NCBI GenBank assembly: GCA_963844435.1
Contig: CAWJOG010000010.1
Coordinates: 310,001-374,000 of the forward strand
Length of the DNA: 64,000 nucleotides
Source of the DNA: JBDSLU01 sp963844435
Lineage (GTDB): Bacteria; Acidobacteriota; Vicinamibacteria; Vicinamibacterales; Vicinamibacteraceae
Direction of reading: 5' to 3'
The translations under genes were made by a program, and so were the position numbers. Of the stretch, positions 9,980 through 19,865 are shown piece after piece; positions within the stretch are counted from its first letter, which is position 1; each line of letters begins with the position of its first letter. The notes below the pieces were generated by a model that was given only the letters and a program-made list of their open reading frames with translations, ran no database searches and was not told the DNA's origin.

Positions 9980-10012
9980 ATTGACGTCTGGAATCATTGA
10001 CCGTCTGGAATC
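9980..10012. repeat. tandem 16/17-bp direct repeat
   Basis: Two adjacent units, ATTGACGTCTGGAATC (9980-9995) and ATTGACCGTCTGGAATC (9996-10012), differ by one inserted C. They sit between att-like unit 1 and the metalloprotease-like gene. No function is evident. Confidence 0.75.
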
Positions 10013-10017
10013 CAGCC

Positions 10018-10050
10018 GAGCCCAATCCCGCCTCCGGCGAGATTGGGCTC
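10018..10050 (-). terminator. strong hairpin downstream of the metalloprotease-like gene
   Basis: A perfect 10-bp inverted repeat, GAGCCCAATC (10018-10027) and GATTGGGCTC (10041-10050), encloses a 13-nt loop that itself has a GCC/GGC pair. It lies 31 nt past the stop of the minus-strand gene at 10082. The position suggests a transcription terminator, but no U-tract follows, so an mRNA-stabilising hairpin is equally possible. Confidence 0.5.
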
Positions 10051-10081
10051 GTCGGGCTATGTCGCTAATTCAATACCGCCC

Positions 10082-10651
10082 TCACGGCCGAACAATTGTG
10101 CCTGTGTTTTCAGTCACTTGCAGCGGTTCCGGCCTTGTGGACGCTAAGATCTTTCGGCGACTCAACTCCGCCGCCACCCTTTTCGAGATCTTGCCCGCTT
10201 CTTCCGTCTCGAATCCAGCCGCGTGCTTCCAGCCGCGCGACGCGAATGACCTCTGAAACGAGGCGAGGTCCGTGATTTCCGAATCGGAAGCGACCTCATT
10301 TGCGTGCTGGAGCTCGTGTGCCAGCAGCGACGTCAGGTCGTCGGGCGAGCGGCCGAACCTGTCGATCTTGATCAACAGCCGTCGTGCGTCCGTGGCGGCC
10401 GAAGCCCAGACCAGACACGCAGGCACGCCTGCGGAACAGGGCGAAAATCTGACATAGACGATGACGTTTGAGTTGTCGAGCCCGGCGGTCAATTCGCGGA
10501 ACGTCGCGGATCGCTCCAGTCCCCGGTCTATCAGCGCGCGAATCGCGGCGTCTTCAGGCCGAATCCTGGGTGGCCCGGCTTGCGCGTTTACCATCCGCCC
10601 CCCGGTCGTCAGAATCGTCATGAGCATGACGCCCACCATTCCTCGCCACAT
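10082..10651 (-). CDS. secreted hypothetical protein with HExxH (HELQH) zinc-protease-like motif
   Basis: A 189-residue protein with an N-terminal signal peptide (GVMLMTILTTGGRMVNAQA). Its central motif LLAHELQHANEV is a textbook HExxH zinc site, with the helix beginning right after a DDLTSLL turn. The surrounding sequence (AAIRALIDRGLERSATFREL, VYVRFSPC) matches small Acidobacteria hypothetical proteins that I recall only by pattern. A third zinc ligand is not obvious; the E of NEV is a candidate. It is likely periplasmic. The start is followed upstream by SD-like GGGAGG and a perfect 10-bp hairpin (10662-10687). Function is unproven. Confidence 0.65.
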   Translation of the reverse strand: MWRGMVGVMLMTILTTGGRMVNAQAGPPRIRPEDAAIRALIDRGLERSATFRELTAGLDNSNVIVYVRFSPCSAGVPACLVWASAATDARRLLIKIDRFGRSPDDLTSLLAHELQHANEVASDSEITDLASFQRSFASRGWKHAAGFETEEAGKISKRVAAELSRRKILASTRPEPLQVTENTGTIVRP

Positions 10652-10661
10652 AGCCGCCTCC

Positions 10662-10687
10662 CGCGGGGACGGATAGGCGTCCCCGCG
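10662..10687. promoter_or_regulatory. perfect GC hairpin in the leader of the metalloprotease-like gene
   Basis: CGCGGGGACG and CGTCCCCGCG pair perfectly around a 6-nt loop, 11 nt upstream of the minus-strand ATG at 10651. The right arm on the RNA runs into the GGGAGG ribosome-binding site. A stable hairpin there could limit translation, or the palindrome could be an operator shared with the divergent winged-helix gene. Both roles are inference. Confidence 0.5.
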
Positions 10688-10801
10688 AAGGCGACGGTGG
10701 CGTGGCGCGGCTCACGAAATCCTCAGGCGGGCCTCACAACGCGGTCAATTCTTCTCAGGCGGTCCGAGAGTCCCGAAAAGCGCTAAGATTCAAGCTGATC
10801 C

Positions 10802-12991
10802 ATGCTCAAAGGACCTTCCGGCACGAACTGGGAGTTCGACGGATTCAAGGTGATGACGGACATGCGTCTCCTCATCGCCGGCGGCACACCCGTGCCGTTG
10901 ACGTCCAAGGCATTCGACACGCTCGTAGCCCTCATCGAGAACCGCGACCGCGTCGTCACGAAAGACGAACTGCTTCGGTCCGTCTGGCCCGATGTGGACG
11001 TGGAAGAAGGCAACCTGACGCAGCAGATCTTCCTGCTCCGCAAGGCACTGGGTGAAACCGCGCAGCAGCCGCGTCATATCGTCACGGTGCCGGGGCACGG
11101 CTACCGGTTCACGGCGCGCGTGAACGCGCTCTCAGAAGACGTTGCCGCGACCGCCGCGTCGTCGAACGGTGACGCCGCGCGGCCGGCCTCTCATCGCCGT
11201 GTTTTCAGCGCGACCGGCCTCGCCGGATTTGGCGTCAGCGCTCTCTTGGCGATCGTGCTCGGGCTGGGATGGATATCGCGGAACAAGGCAGCGGTACCCC
11301 AGGACTTCACGAGGCACATCACCAGGATTACCGAGAGCGGCAAGGCCAGGGTCAGCGCCATTTCCCGCGATGGCCGGTACGTCGCTTATGTCGAGAACGA
11401 CGGCGACCAGGTACAGCCTGTGGGTGAAACGCGTCGGCACCGAAGGGAAGACGCCGGTCGTTCCGCGCCAGCCGCTTCCGCTGGGTTCTCCGAGCTTCAG
11501 CCCGGACGGCGAGTACCTCTATTTCACCCGCCACAGCCCGGATGTTGCGATGAACATTCTCTTCCGCGTCCCGACGATCGGCGGCCGCGAGACGCCCATT
11601 CTTGAAGATGTCGATTCGTCCATCAGTTTCTCACCCGATGGGCGCGAGTTCGTGTTCCAGCGCGGCGCCGATCCCGAGTCTCATATCGTCGTGGCCGCGG
11701 CCGAAGGCGGCAATCAACGGATTCTGGCGAGGCGAAAGTTTCCGGTCGCGTTCTCGGTATTCGCGCCGGACTGGTCCCCTGACGGCGAGGTCGTGGCGGC
11801 GGTCGTGGTCGATGTCAGGACCCGTTCGCGATCGATCGTTCTCCTCCCGGTGGACGGCAGCGGCAGCAGCGAGCTCTACACGACTCAAGTGGCATAGGCC
11901 GTCTCCGCTGGCTGCCGGACGGTTCGGGGCTGCTGACGGTCATCTCGGAACGGCTGGAGCGACGGGTATTCGGTGGCGTCTCGGGAGGCGCAGTCTGGCG
12001 CATCGCCTACCCAGGCGGTCGAGCCGAACGTCTGACGTCCGACCTGGCCAACCACGATCCGTGTTGCCTGGACATCGGCGCGGATGGGAGCATCGTCGCG
12101 AACGTCGTCAATACGCTCGTGTCGGACCTCTGGATTGCCCCGGCCGATCGCCTGGAGGCGGCCGAGCGGGTCATGTCGGATCACGCCGTGGTCTCTCGTC
12201 ACAGCTGGTTACCAGACAACGACACGGTCGTGTATCGCGACTTGAGCGGACGGTTGAATGCCGTCCGTAAGGACCGCCGGACATTCACCCTGCCGTCGCC
12301 TGAGGGGCAGGAGGTAACGGGAGGCGTCTCGGTCTGCGGCGACGGCCGCTACGTCGTCTTTGGAGCAGTCCCGTCGAGACACATCTGGCGCGTGACGCCC
12401 GACGCCGGCGGCGTCGTCAAGCTCACGAGTGGCTTCACCGACTTCAATCCGGCGTGTTCTCCTGACGGAAAGTGGGTGTTGTACGCCTCACGGGAACCAG
12501 ACCACGTCTCGCTCTGGCGGGTCTCGATCGAGGGCGGCAAGCCGACGCCGCTGGGCCTGGTCAATAGTTTCGACGTGCTGCCGTCGCCGAGCGGCCGGAT
12601 GCTCTACTACCTGACGGACGCACCGGAGGAATTCCGCGGCCGGAAGGGCCCAGCGACCACGCAATCGGGCAACCCGCTCAGACAGAACCGGTGGATCGTC
12701 ATATCGTCCAGCGATCAGAAGCGGATCTTCGCAGCCGACGCCAGAGGCGACGAGGGCACCGGGGTGATGACGAATTGGGCGCCGGACGAGAGCGGCCTCG
12801 ACTACCTCCAGAGCCGGGACGGCGTGTCCAACATCTGGCGGCAGCCGCTCACCGGCGGGCCACCCGTGCAGATCACGCGCTTCAGCACCGGAAAGATCTT
12901 CAGCTTCGCGTGGTCACCCGATGGCCGATGGCTGTCGCTTGGCAGCGGCGCCTACAGAAGCGACGTCGTCTTGATGTCAAGCGAGCCATAG
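10802..12991 (+). pseudogene. winged-helix (OmpR/CadC-type) membrane protein with PD40/TolB propeller (two frameshifts)
   Basis: Residues 10-105 form an OmpR-type winged helix (LTSKAFDTLVALIENRDRVV, TKDELLRSVWPDVDVEEGNL, IVTVPGHGYRF). One transmembrane helix follows (GFGVSALLAIVLGLGW), then a periplasmic beta-propeller of PD40 repeats (SPSFSPDGEYLYFTR, FNPACSPDGKWVLYAS, FSFAWSPDGRWLSLG). This CadC-like layout, DNA binding inside and propeller outside, is common in Acidobacteria. Frame breaks at about 11405 and 11893 (missing base in GTGGCATAGGC) interrupt an otherwise continuous protein of about 730 residues. It is convergent with the TonB receptor gene, with 17 bp between stops. The regulated genes and signal are unknown. 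Confidence 0.75.
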
Positions 12992-13008
12992 CACGCGCCA
13001 TCTGCGGC

Positions 13009-15973
13009 TTAGAAGCTGAACCGAACCGACAGTCTCGCCTTGATCGGAGCCTGGAAGAACTCGTACTGCAGGAATCGCGGATCTCGTTCTGTCTGCCTGG
13101 GCAGCCATGGCCGTGGCGACATCGGCGCGGCCGGCGTAGTAGTCGGCCGGCTCGATTTCGTCGACGGCCTCGCACCCTGGGCGGTCTCGCGGCTGAACCG
13201 CGAAATCCCGGCGGCCTGGTTGAAGACGTTCAGCACGTTCAGGCCGACCGTCAGCCGCGTGCGGCCGCCGAGCGGGCGCACGTACTGGACGCTGACATCG
13301 GTCTGCGACAGCGCCGGCGTGCGGCCGTCGCTGTCGCGGCCGGCGTAGAAGACCGGCGCGAGCGCCTCGGCCAGCGGGACGAAGCGCGTCACCGGCAGTC
13401 CGCTCGCCAGCATCTGAAAGACACCCACGTTGACGCCGGACGGCGCCGTGTATACGAGCTGCGCCTTCGCCTGGTGCGGCCGGTCCGTCGCCAGCGGACC
13501 GTCGATGACCTGGCCGTCGTCGTCGAACAGGCCGAGCGCGTCGTCGAACGTGATGCCAAGGTTGGGGTCCGTACGGCCGTTCTCGTCAGACTGCGAGAGC
13601 CCGGAGTAGTTGCCGTGCAGGCGGCTCCAGACGTAGCTGGCCGTGAGCGCCCAGTTCCGCTCGAGGCGCCGTCGAGCGACGAGCTCCACGGCGTCGTAGT
13701 CGCGAACGGCCTTGGGATACGGGACACCGGCCAACGCTTCGGTGGCGTGCCCGTAGCCGGGATTGCCGATGACGTAAATGGGATTGCCGTCCGTATCGAC
13801 AGACCCGATGTCTTCCACCGCCTTGTCGATCTGCTTGTGGACGAAGCGTGCCGAGACCGCCAGTCGCGCGGTCAGCTGGTGCTCGACGCCGACGGTCAGT
13901 TCCTGCGTGCGCATGGGATCCAGGCCGGGATCGATATTCTCGAGCGACGCCTCGAACTGCACAGGCGGCCGTGCGAACCCGCCCGGACACGTCGGGGGAC
14001 AAACCGGGCTGTCGAGGAGGTGGGGCCAGTCGTATGTCTCGAGTTTGAAGAAGTAGCTCTTCGACTGCGTTCCGCCGAACGCCAGCTGCGGCATGGCCAG
14101 CTTGAAGATGTCGTAGAAGACACCCCAGCTGCCGTGCACCTTCCATCGGCCGTCACCCGTGACGTCCCACGCCGCTCCGGCTCGCGGCGCCAGCTTGTCC
14201 AGCATCGAGAAATGGATCGGCGGGACGCTCCCTGACGGCCCCACCGAACTGTAGAACGGCACCGTCTCGTTCTCGGTCCGCAGCCCGAGGTTGATCGTGA
14301 GCCGATCCGAGACCGTCCATGCGTCCTGCACGAACAGGCCAATCGTCGTGTCGCTCACCGAGCCAAGCGTGATCTCACCGCGCTTCGGCGCGACGGGGTT
14401 GCTGAAGACGCGATAAAACCCATAGGTGCCGCGCTGACCCTGCGGCGGCCGCGCGTCCCACTGCAGGAAGACAACGTTGGCGCTGGCGCCCTTGTTCACG
14501 TCGTTGCTCCGCCGGTCCAGCTGCAGGCCGCCCTTGAGCGTGTGCTCGCCGGCCAGGCGGCCGAACAGCGTCGCGTCGATCTGTGCGTTGACGCGCGACA
14601 GCCGGTCGACGTTGCTCACCTCGTTCGAGATATCGGTCCGGAATCCCGCGACCTGCTGCAGCGGCTCGGGGACGTCCAGCAACCCGACGTTCGTCCTGGC
14701 CGAAGATGAAGAGCGGCTCCTCCACCACGTTGTCCGTCGTGCGGTTGCTCGTGAAATATCCGGCACGGGCGCCGACGTACCAGCGGGAGCTCGCCACCCA
14801 GTCCGCGGTGGCCGATGCAGTGAAGTTCTGCCGGTATTCGAGGATGTCGAAGTTTCCCTGGGGATACGTGGCGCCATCCAGCGTCGGGAGCACGCCGTCC
14901 ACACTCGTCGGGCTCCAGTCGACGACGGCCCGCGTGCGAAGCGATGGCCGCAGCTGCGCCGTCTGACTGACGTTGAAGAAGTGGGAAACCTCGCTGGCCG
15001 CCTTCGTCGCGGTCGAGCCGTCGAAGGTGAAGGTCACGGTGCGTTCGGTTCGCGTGAGGGCGGGCTGGTACGCCGCGAATATCCAGGCGCGATCGCGCTT
15101 GATCGGGCCGCCAATCGACCCGCCCGGCTCGATCCGGGTGTAGGCGTCTTCCGGGTACGTGACGTACTCGGCCTTCTCGGCATCGTCGGGCACCAGCCGG
15201 AGCGTGCGCCGCCGGCCGCCCTCGAGCGTATTGCCTTCGATGTTGGTCAGCACCTCGCCCTTCCAGGCGTTGGTGCCGCTCTTCGTCACGACGTTGATGA
15301 CGCCGCCGGTCGAACCCCCGTACTCGGCCGTGTACCCGCTCGACTTCACCTGAATCTCGTCCACGAACTCCGGCAGGACGTTGTGTCCCGACACGCCGCT
15401 GAAGAGGTTCGTCGTCTCGATGCCGTTGATGACGAACCGATTCTCCGACGCGCTCGACCCGTCGATCGAGATGCCGCCCAGCTTCGGTTCCTGATTCGCG
15501 CCGGGCGCCTGGCTGACGAGCGACGTGAAATCGCGGCCCTTGGGCAGGAGATCGATGGCGTCCTGCCGCAGGCTGAACCCGCGTGCGCTCTGACGCGTGT
15601 CCACCAGCGGCGAGGACGCCGAGACGCGGACTTCCTCGGAGACGCCCGCGATCTCCAGGACGAACGCGAGGCGCTTCTCCTGCCCGAGCAGCACCTCGAC
15701 CCGCTCGAACTTGTAGGAATGGAATCCCGCCAGCTTCGCCGTCACGTCGTAGTAGCCCGGTGCCAGCGCGGGAAAGCGGAAGGCGCCGGTTGAATCGGCG
15801 ACCGTTTCGACTGTCACCGCCTGCGCGAGGTTCGTCGCCGACACGGTCGCTCCCGGCACGATGGCGCGCTGGGCGTCGAGGACGGTGCCTTCGAGGGTGC
15901 CGCGCAGTTCCTGGCTCGCCACCCGCGTCACCACGAGCAGAGACATCAGCGCAGCGAGAAGGCTCGTGTGCAC
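13009..15973 (-). pseudogene. TonB-dependent receptor, Oar-like, with carboxypeptidase regulatory domain (frameshifted)
   Basis: The GTG at 15973 sits behind GAGGAA and starts a signal peptide (LLAALMSLLVVTRVASQ). Next come a carboxypeptidase-regulatory-like domain (GTLEGTVLDAQRAIVPGATV, PGYYDVTAKLAGF), a plug (QDAIDLLPKGRDF, FVINGIETTN, TAEYGGSTGGVINVVTKSG) and a long beta-barrel ending in aromatic SVRFSF, as expected of an outer-membrane barrel. The frame shifts near 14700, with a compensated pair near 13100-13190. Oar-like receptors import large or unknown ligands with TonB energy. The breaks look like indel errors, since barrel similarity is unbroken. Confidence 0.8.
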
Positions 15974-16165
15974 GGCTGTTCTTCCTCGTTCCTCATATCG
16001 CGGCTGATGATCAGCACCGTCCGGCCTTCGGCGTAACCCCTCGAGAGGAACAGCACGCCCTCGTTGCTCCTGACCGAGTAGATCATGCCGATATGCGGCC
16101 GGTTCAGCGCGGCGACCGCGCGGGTTCGCGCTCGAACCGTTGCCGGCGCTCAGCCCGCGATGAGG
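15950..16165 (-). pseudogene. possible serine/threonine kinase fragment
   Basis: Between the receptor start and the GntR gene, the minus strand reads RFERE and, one frame over, RTRAVAALNRPHIGMIYSVR then GVLFLSRGYAEGRTVL. This resembles the helix-C to hinge part of Pkn-type kinases (EARAVAALNHPHI...IY, then MEYLEG). No glycine loop, HRD or DFG is present, so it would be a short relic. The rest of 15974-16428 shows nothing else I can identify. Confidence 0.3.
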
Positions 16166-16428
16166 ATCATGAAGCCGCAAGTGTATACCCGCGTTGCGCG
16201 GCCCCCCGTCATGGGCGCATTCGGAAAGTCCTTCTTGCGGCCGCGAGTTGGCGACAACGGCCACAGGCGACGCGTCCGCCGGAAGCTCGCCGGCGCACGA
16301 GCATCCTGTGACCTGCCCAGGTCCCCTACGGCGATAGAGTTGGCCAACCACTTCCACTGAGGACGTGCGCTGCAGCTGATCCCAGTAGTCGATCGGGAAC
16401 CTCTGAGCGGCGACCGCCGTCCATGAAT

Positions 16429-16448
16429 TGTATCCATGTTAGGATACA
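16429..16448. promoter_or_regulatory. inverted-repeat operator of the YtrA-type regulator
   Basis: TGTATCC (16429-16435) and GGATACA (16442-16448) form a perfect 7-bp inverted repeat with a 6-bp spacer, 13 bp before the ATG at 16462. No ribosome-binding site lies between it and the start, so the mRNA may be leaderless and the repeat would overlap the promoter. GntR proteins of the YtrA group usually bind such sites to repress their own operon. Confidence 0.65.
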
Positions 16449-16461
16449 GTCATACGATTCA

Positions 16462-16878
16462 ATGGACATCACGATCACGCTTGCCGATGGCGTCCCTATC
16501 TACCGCCAGATCGCCAATCAGATCAGGTACTTAGCCGCGTCTGGCCAGCTCGCCCCCGGAGAGGAGCTTCCGCCCATTCGCACGCTGGCGCTGCAGCTCC
16601 GGGTCACGCCGAACACTGTCGTCAAGGCCTACGGCGAGCTGGAAGCGGCCGGGGTCGTCTGGAAGCGGGCTGGCGCCGGCACGTACGTGTCCGAAGGCCT
16701 CTCGCGACTGGCGGATCGCGAGCGGGAGCGCATCCTCGAGCAGCGGCTCGATGCCCTCCTGGCCGAAGCGCATCACCTGAACTTCACCACGGACGACGTC
16801 CTGCGAATGTTCAACGAGCGGCGAGCACTCATGACACGGGTACCGGACGGCGAGCTCGCCCGCAAGGAGAAAGAGTAA
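16462..16878 (+). CDS. GntR family (YtrA subfamily) transcriptional regulator
   Basis: A 138-residue intact protein. The GntR winged helix occupies residues 10-75 (VPIYRQIANQIRYLAASGQL, PGEELPPIRTLALQLRVTPN, TVVKAYGELEAAGVV, AGTYV). A short C-terminal tail lacks the FadR/HutC effector domain, which defines the YtrA type. The ATG at 16462 is chosen over 16423 because family members start with a short beta strand directly before PIYRQI. The ABC ATPase gene follows at once. YtrA-type repressors typically control their own ABC transporter operon, often in response to envelope stress or antibiotics. Confidence 0.85.
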   Translation: MDITITLADGVPIYRQIANQIRYLAASGQLAPGEELPPIRTLALQLRVTPNTVVKAYGELEAAGVVWKRAGAGTYVSEGLSRLADRERERILEQRLDALLAEAHHLNFTTDDVLRMFNERRALMTRVPDGELARKEKE

Positions 16879-17784
16879 ATGACAACGAACGTAGTCGACG
16901 TCTCCACCCTGTCGCGCTCGTTTGGAGCAAAGCGTGCACTGGAAGACGTGTCGTTCCAAGCGACAGAGGGGCGCGTCTACGGGCTCGTCGGCGCCAACGG
17001 CGCTGGCAAGACGACACTCCTCAAGCACCTGCTCGGGCTGCTGCGCGCGGCGACCGGCTCGGTGCGCGTGTTCGGCCTCGACCCGGTTCGCGACCCTGTC
17101 GGCGTGCTGCGCCGCGTCGGCTATCTCTCCGAGGACCGCGAGCTGCCGGAGTGGATGCGCGTCGACGAGCTGATGCGCTACACGCAGGCCTACCATCCGA
17201 CGTGGGATGCGTCGTACGCGCGCCAGCTGCTCGAGTCGTTCGCGCTCGATCCCTCCAAGAAGGTCAAGGAGCTCTCGAAGGGCATGCGCGCCCAGGCGGG
17301 CCTGGTGGCGGCCGTCGCCCATCGTCCCGAGCTGCTGATTCTCGACGAGCCCTCCTCGGGCCTCGATGCCGTCGTGCGCCGCGACATCCTCGACGCCATC
17401 GTTCGAACCGTGGCCGATGACGGACGCACCGTGATCTTCTCGTCACATCTGCTCGACGAGGTGGAGCGGATGTCCGACCACGTGACGATGATCCATCACG
17501 GCCGCGTGACTCTGAGCGGCGCCCTCGACGATGTGCGGCGCGGCTACCAGCGCAGCCGCGTGCGATTCGTCGAGCACTTCGATCAACCGCCCGCCCTCGA
17601 TGCCGCGCTGGCAATGGAGGGTGGTGGCCGCACGTGGAGCGTCCTCCATAGCGGATCGATCGAGCAGTTCCATCATTCGGTCCTCGCGCTCGGCGGCGAG
17701 GTCGTCGAATCGCGCGACGCCACGCTCGAGGAGATCTTCCTGGCTCGCGCCGGCCGCGGCCGGCAGCCGGTGGAGGCCGCGTGA
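16879..17784 (+). CDS. ABC transporter ATP-binding protein
   Basis: A 301-residue intact ATPase with Walker A GANGAGKTTL, signature LSKGMRAQAG, Walker B LLILDEPSSGLD and switch histidine FSSHLLDE. The C-terminal extension (about residues 230-300) is the DUF4162-like tail common in CcmA/YtrB-type exporters. It starts one codon after the regulator stop and overlaps the permease start (GTGACCATG). With the permease it would form an exporter or membrane-stress complex. The substrate is unknown. Confidence 0.9.
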   Translation: MTTNVVDVSTLSRSFGAKRALEDVSFQATEGRVYGLVGANGAGKTTLLKHLLGLLRAATGSVRVFGLDPVRDPVGVLRRVGYLSEDRELPEWMRVDELMRYTQAYHPTWDASYARQLLESFALDPSKKVKELSKGMRAQAGLVAAVAHRPELLILDEPSSGLDAVVRRDILDAIVRTVADDGRTVIFSSHLLDEVERMSDHVTMIHHGRVTLSGALDDVRRGYQRSRVRFVEHFDQPPALDAALAMEGGGRTWSVLHSGSIEQFHHSVLALGGEVVESRDATLEEIFLARAGRGRQPVEAA

Positions 17785-19529
17785 CCATGCAGTCGCCCGT
17801 CGTTGCCATCCTGTGGGAAACCTGGCGGCTGTCGCGCCCCGAGGTCACCTGGCGGATCGCCCTGGGGATCGTCGGGGGAGCGGCCGTTATGGCGTCGTTC
17901 GCTGCTGTTGCGCCGAGCAAAGGCAACAAAGACTTTGGCGCGGTGATCGCCCTGGCCCTCGTCGTGGTGCCCAACTTCGTTGGGTGGCTGTCATTCTTGA
18001 AACTGAACGGCGGACTGCCCGGCTTTCCGTTTTACCTCCTCTATACCCGTCCGGTTCGAACGGCGGTACTCGTCGGCGTCCCGCTGGCGTACGTCACCCT
18101 TGCCCCGGCGGCGATATACCTCGTGTCGGCGCTTCTCCTGAGGGTGACATTCGGCTATCCGTTCCCACTGCTGCCCGTCGCCGCGTGGATCGCCGCCCTC
18201 AATCTGGTCATGGCGGCGGCGAACTGGTCGACCCGCAACCGGGTCGTCCAGATGCTCGGCACGATGGCTGCCGGCGTGGCTTGGATAGGTCTGGCCAATC
18301 ATCGCCTCACAGGGGAGATTGACTGGCACGATTCCCCGGATCGGTGGCCGGCGCTGTTCGATTTCCCGCTCACCGACTACGCGTTGATCGGCGCGATTGG
18401 CCTGGCATCGTTTGGTCTGACGGTCGCCGCCGTGGCGCGCCAGCGCCGCGGCGACGGGCGGGCGTCGGTGGTCCTCTGGACTCCCGGCCCCGGACTCCTG
18501 GACCGGCTCGCCAGCCTGTTCCAGTTCCCGTGTCCCACCTCGTCTTCGACGCGCGCGCAGGTGTGGTTCGAGCTGAGGTCGCGCGGGCTGCCGCTGCTGA
18601 CGATCGGAGCGGCGCTCGCGATCGTGACTCTGCTGTTGTCCGCGGTCAGCGGTCCCATCGATGCGTTGCTCGCTCGCGAGTTTCGACAGTATGTAGCGTG
18701 CAGAGTCGATGGATGCTTCTGGGCCCGACCGTTGTCGATGCTCTTTGCGATGGTCTCGGTGCCGGCCGTGCTGACCCTCGGAGCCAATGCCTTCGGTATT
18801 CGTGCGACACAAGGACGTTTGTACGCCAGCGCGTTCGAGGCGACCCAGCCGTACGAAACCGGACGGCTGGCTGTCATCAAAGTGCTCGTCAGGTCGGTTT
18901 GCCTTCTGGCAGCGCTGACGACGGTCGCCCTGAGTATGTGGGCATCCGGATTGCTCGTCGCGGCAGGCGAGGTCTTCGGCGGCCCTGTGCGTGGTGGGCA
19001 GCGCCTGATCGAGGGCGCAGTCGGAGCACTGACCCGTGATCAGCAGGTCGCGCTGGCAGTCGTCGCGTCCATCGCGCTTCCCGTCTGGGTAGCGTCGTGG
19101 GCGGCGCTTGGGGCGCTCTGGACACGGTATCCCCGCCGCCTGAACATCGCGGGATCGCTCTTGTTGCTCTATGGCGCCGCCCTGGTTCTGCTGACACTGG
19201 CCGCACCACGGTGGAACGGATTGGCGATCCCGCTTGGCGCGATCCTCCGGGCGACGTCCTGGGTGGCCGCGGCAGCGATCGTGTTGGTGACGGCTTACCT
19301 CGCCTGGCGCACGTTCGCGGAGCGGCTGCTGACGCTGGGTCAGACGTGGGGCGTCGTCCTGCTGTCGGCGATATTCGCGGCGGCATGGCTGACGATGCTG
19401 CGCGCGGCGGGTCTGTCGCTCGCCGAGAGGCCAGCGGCAGACGCGCTCCGGATGCTGTTGCCGGCGCTGCTGCCGCTCACGATCAGCGTGCTGGCGCCGT
19501 GGTCGTACAGCCGCGTTCGCCATCTGTGA
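17781..19529 (+). CDS. ABC transporter permease, 582 residues
   Basis: A long polytopic protein with about a dozen hydrophobic segments, e.g. AVIALALVVVPNFVGWLSFL, LTIGAALAIVTLLLSAV and IVLVTAYLAW, and a large soluble loop around residues 290-330. It overlaps the ATPase gene by 4 nt, so the two are translationally coupled. The sequence is too diverged for a substrate call. Its length suggests two fused permease halves, which would fit a single ATPase gene. It is intact and in the same operon as the YtrA-type regulator. Confidence 0.8.
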   Translation: MTMQSPVVAILWETWRLSRPEVTWRIALGIVGGAAVMASFAAVAPSKGNKDFGAVIALALVVVPNFVGWLSFLKLNGGLPGFPFYLLYTRPVRTAVLVGVPLAYVTLAPAAIYLVSALLLRVTFGYPFPLLPVAAWIAALNLVMAAANWSTRNRVVQMLGTMAAGVAWIGLANHRLTGEIDWHDSPDRWPALFDFPLTDYALIGAIGLASFGLTVAAVARQRRGDGRASVVLWTPGPGLLDRLASLFQFPCPTSSSTRAQVWFELRSRGLPLLTIGAALAIVTLLLSAVSGPIDALLAREFRQYVACRVDGCFWARPLSMLFAMVSVPAVLTLGANAFGIRATQGRLYASAFEATQPYETGRLAVIKVLVRSVCLLAALTTVALSMWASGLLVAAGEVFGGPVRGGQRLIEGAVGALTRDQQVALAVVASIALPVWVASWAALGALWTRYPRRLNIAGSLLLLYGAALVLLTLAAPRWNGLAIPLGAILRATSWVAAAAIVLVTAYLAWRTFAERLLTLGQTWGVVLLSAIFAAAWLTMLRAAGLSLAERPAADALRMLLPALLPLTISVLAPWSYSRVRHL

Positions 19530-19564
19530 TGGAGATCTTGATGCAGAAAAGGAAGGAGAGCCCG

Positions 19565-19813
19565 ATGGTGAATCGATTGATCGGTGTGGGTCTTTTGAGC
19601 GCGGGTGTCGTGACCGGTGTCGTCCTGGCCAGACTCTGGCCGGAGCCCGTCGTGTCAGCTCAGGGCGGGTGGCAGTGCCGCTCGTGGACTCTTGAATCAA
19701 AAGAAGGGGCCGACGCGGTCGGACCGTGGCTCGGGACGGCGCACAACGTCGAGCTCTCGACAGCAGGCGTTGAGATCGGCGGGCGGTACGCCCTGGTGGC
19801 GTGCAAGCAATAG
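19565..19813 (+). CDS. small exported hypothetical protein (82 aa)
   Basis: The start at 19565 follows GGAAGGAG (19551-19558) at a good distance; an in-frame ATG at 19529 overlaps the permease stop and is an alternative. The product has one N-terminal membrane/signal segment (LIGVGLLSAGVVTGVVLARL), then SAQGGWQCRSWTLES and a VALVACK-like end with two cysteines. It is the last gene of the ABC operon. Small secreted cysteine-containing proteins of this shape are common in Acidobacteria; the role is unknown. Confidence 0.6.
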   Translation: MVNRLIGVGLLSAGVVTGVVLARLWPEPVVSAQGGWQCRSWTLESKEGADAVGPWLGTAHNVELSTAGVEIGGRYALVACKQ

Positions 19814-19865
19814 CTGTTCTTCTACCGTCACGCCACATCGAGAACGTCGATGCATCACACCTAGT

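Noticed and set aside
12691..14235. 514-codon open frame on the plus strand
   Set aside because: Overlaps the end of the PD40 gene and lies antisense to the TonB receptor; sequence is arginine-rich noise.
17991..19838. 615-codon open frame on the minus strand
   Set aside because: Antisense to the intact ABC permease; Q/R/H-rich and without domains.
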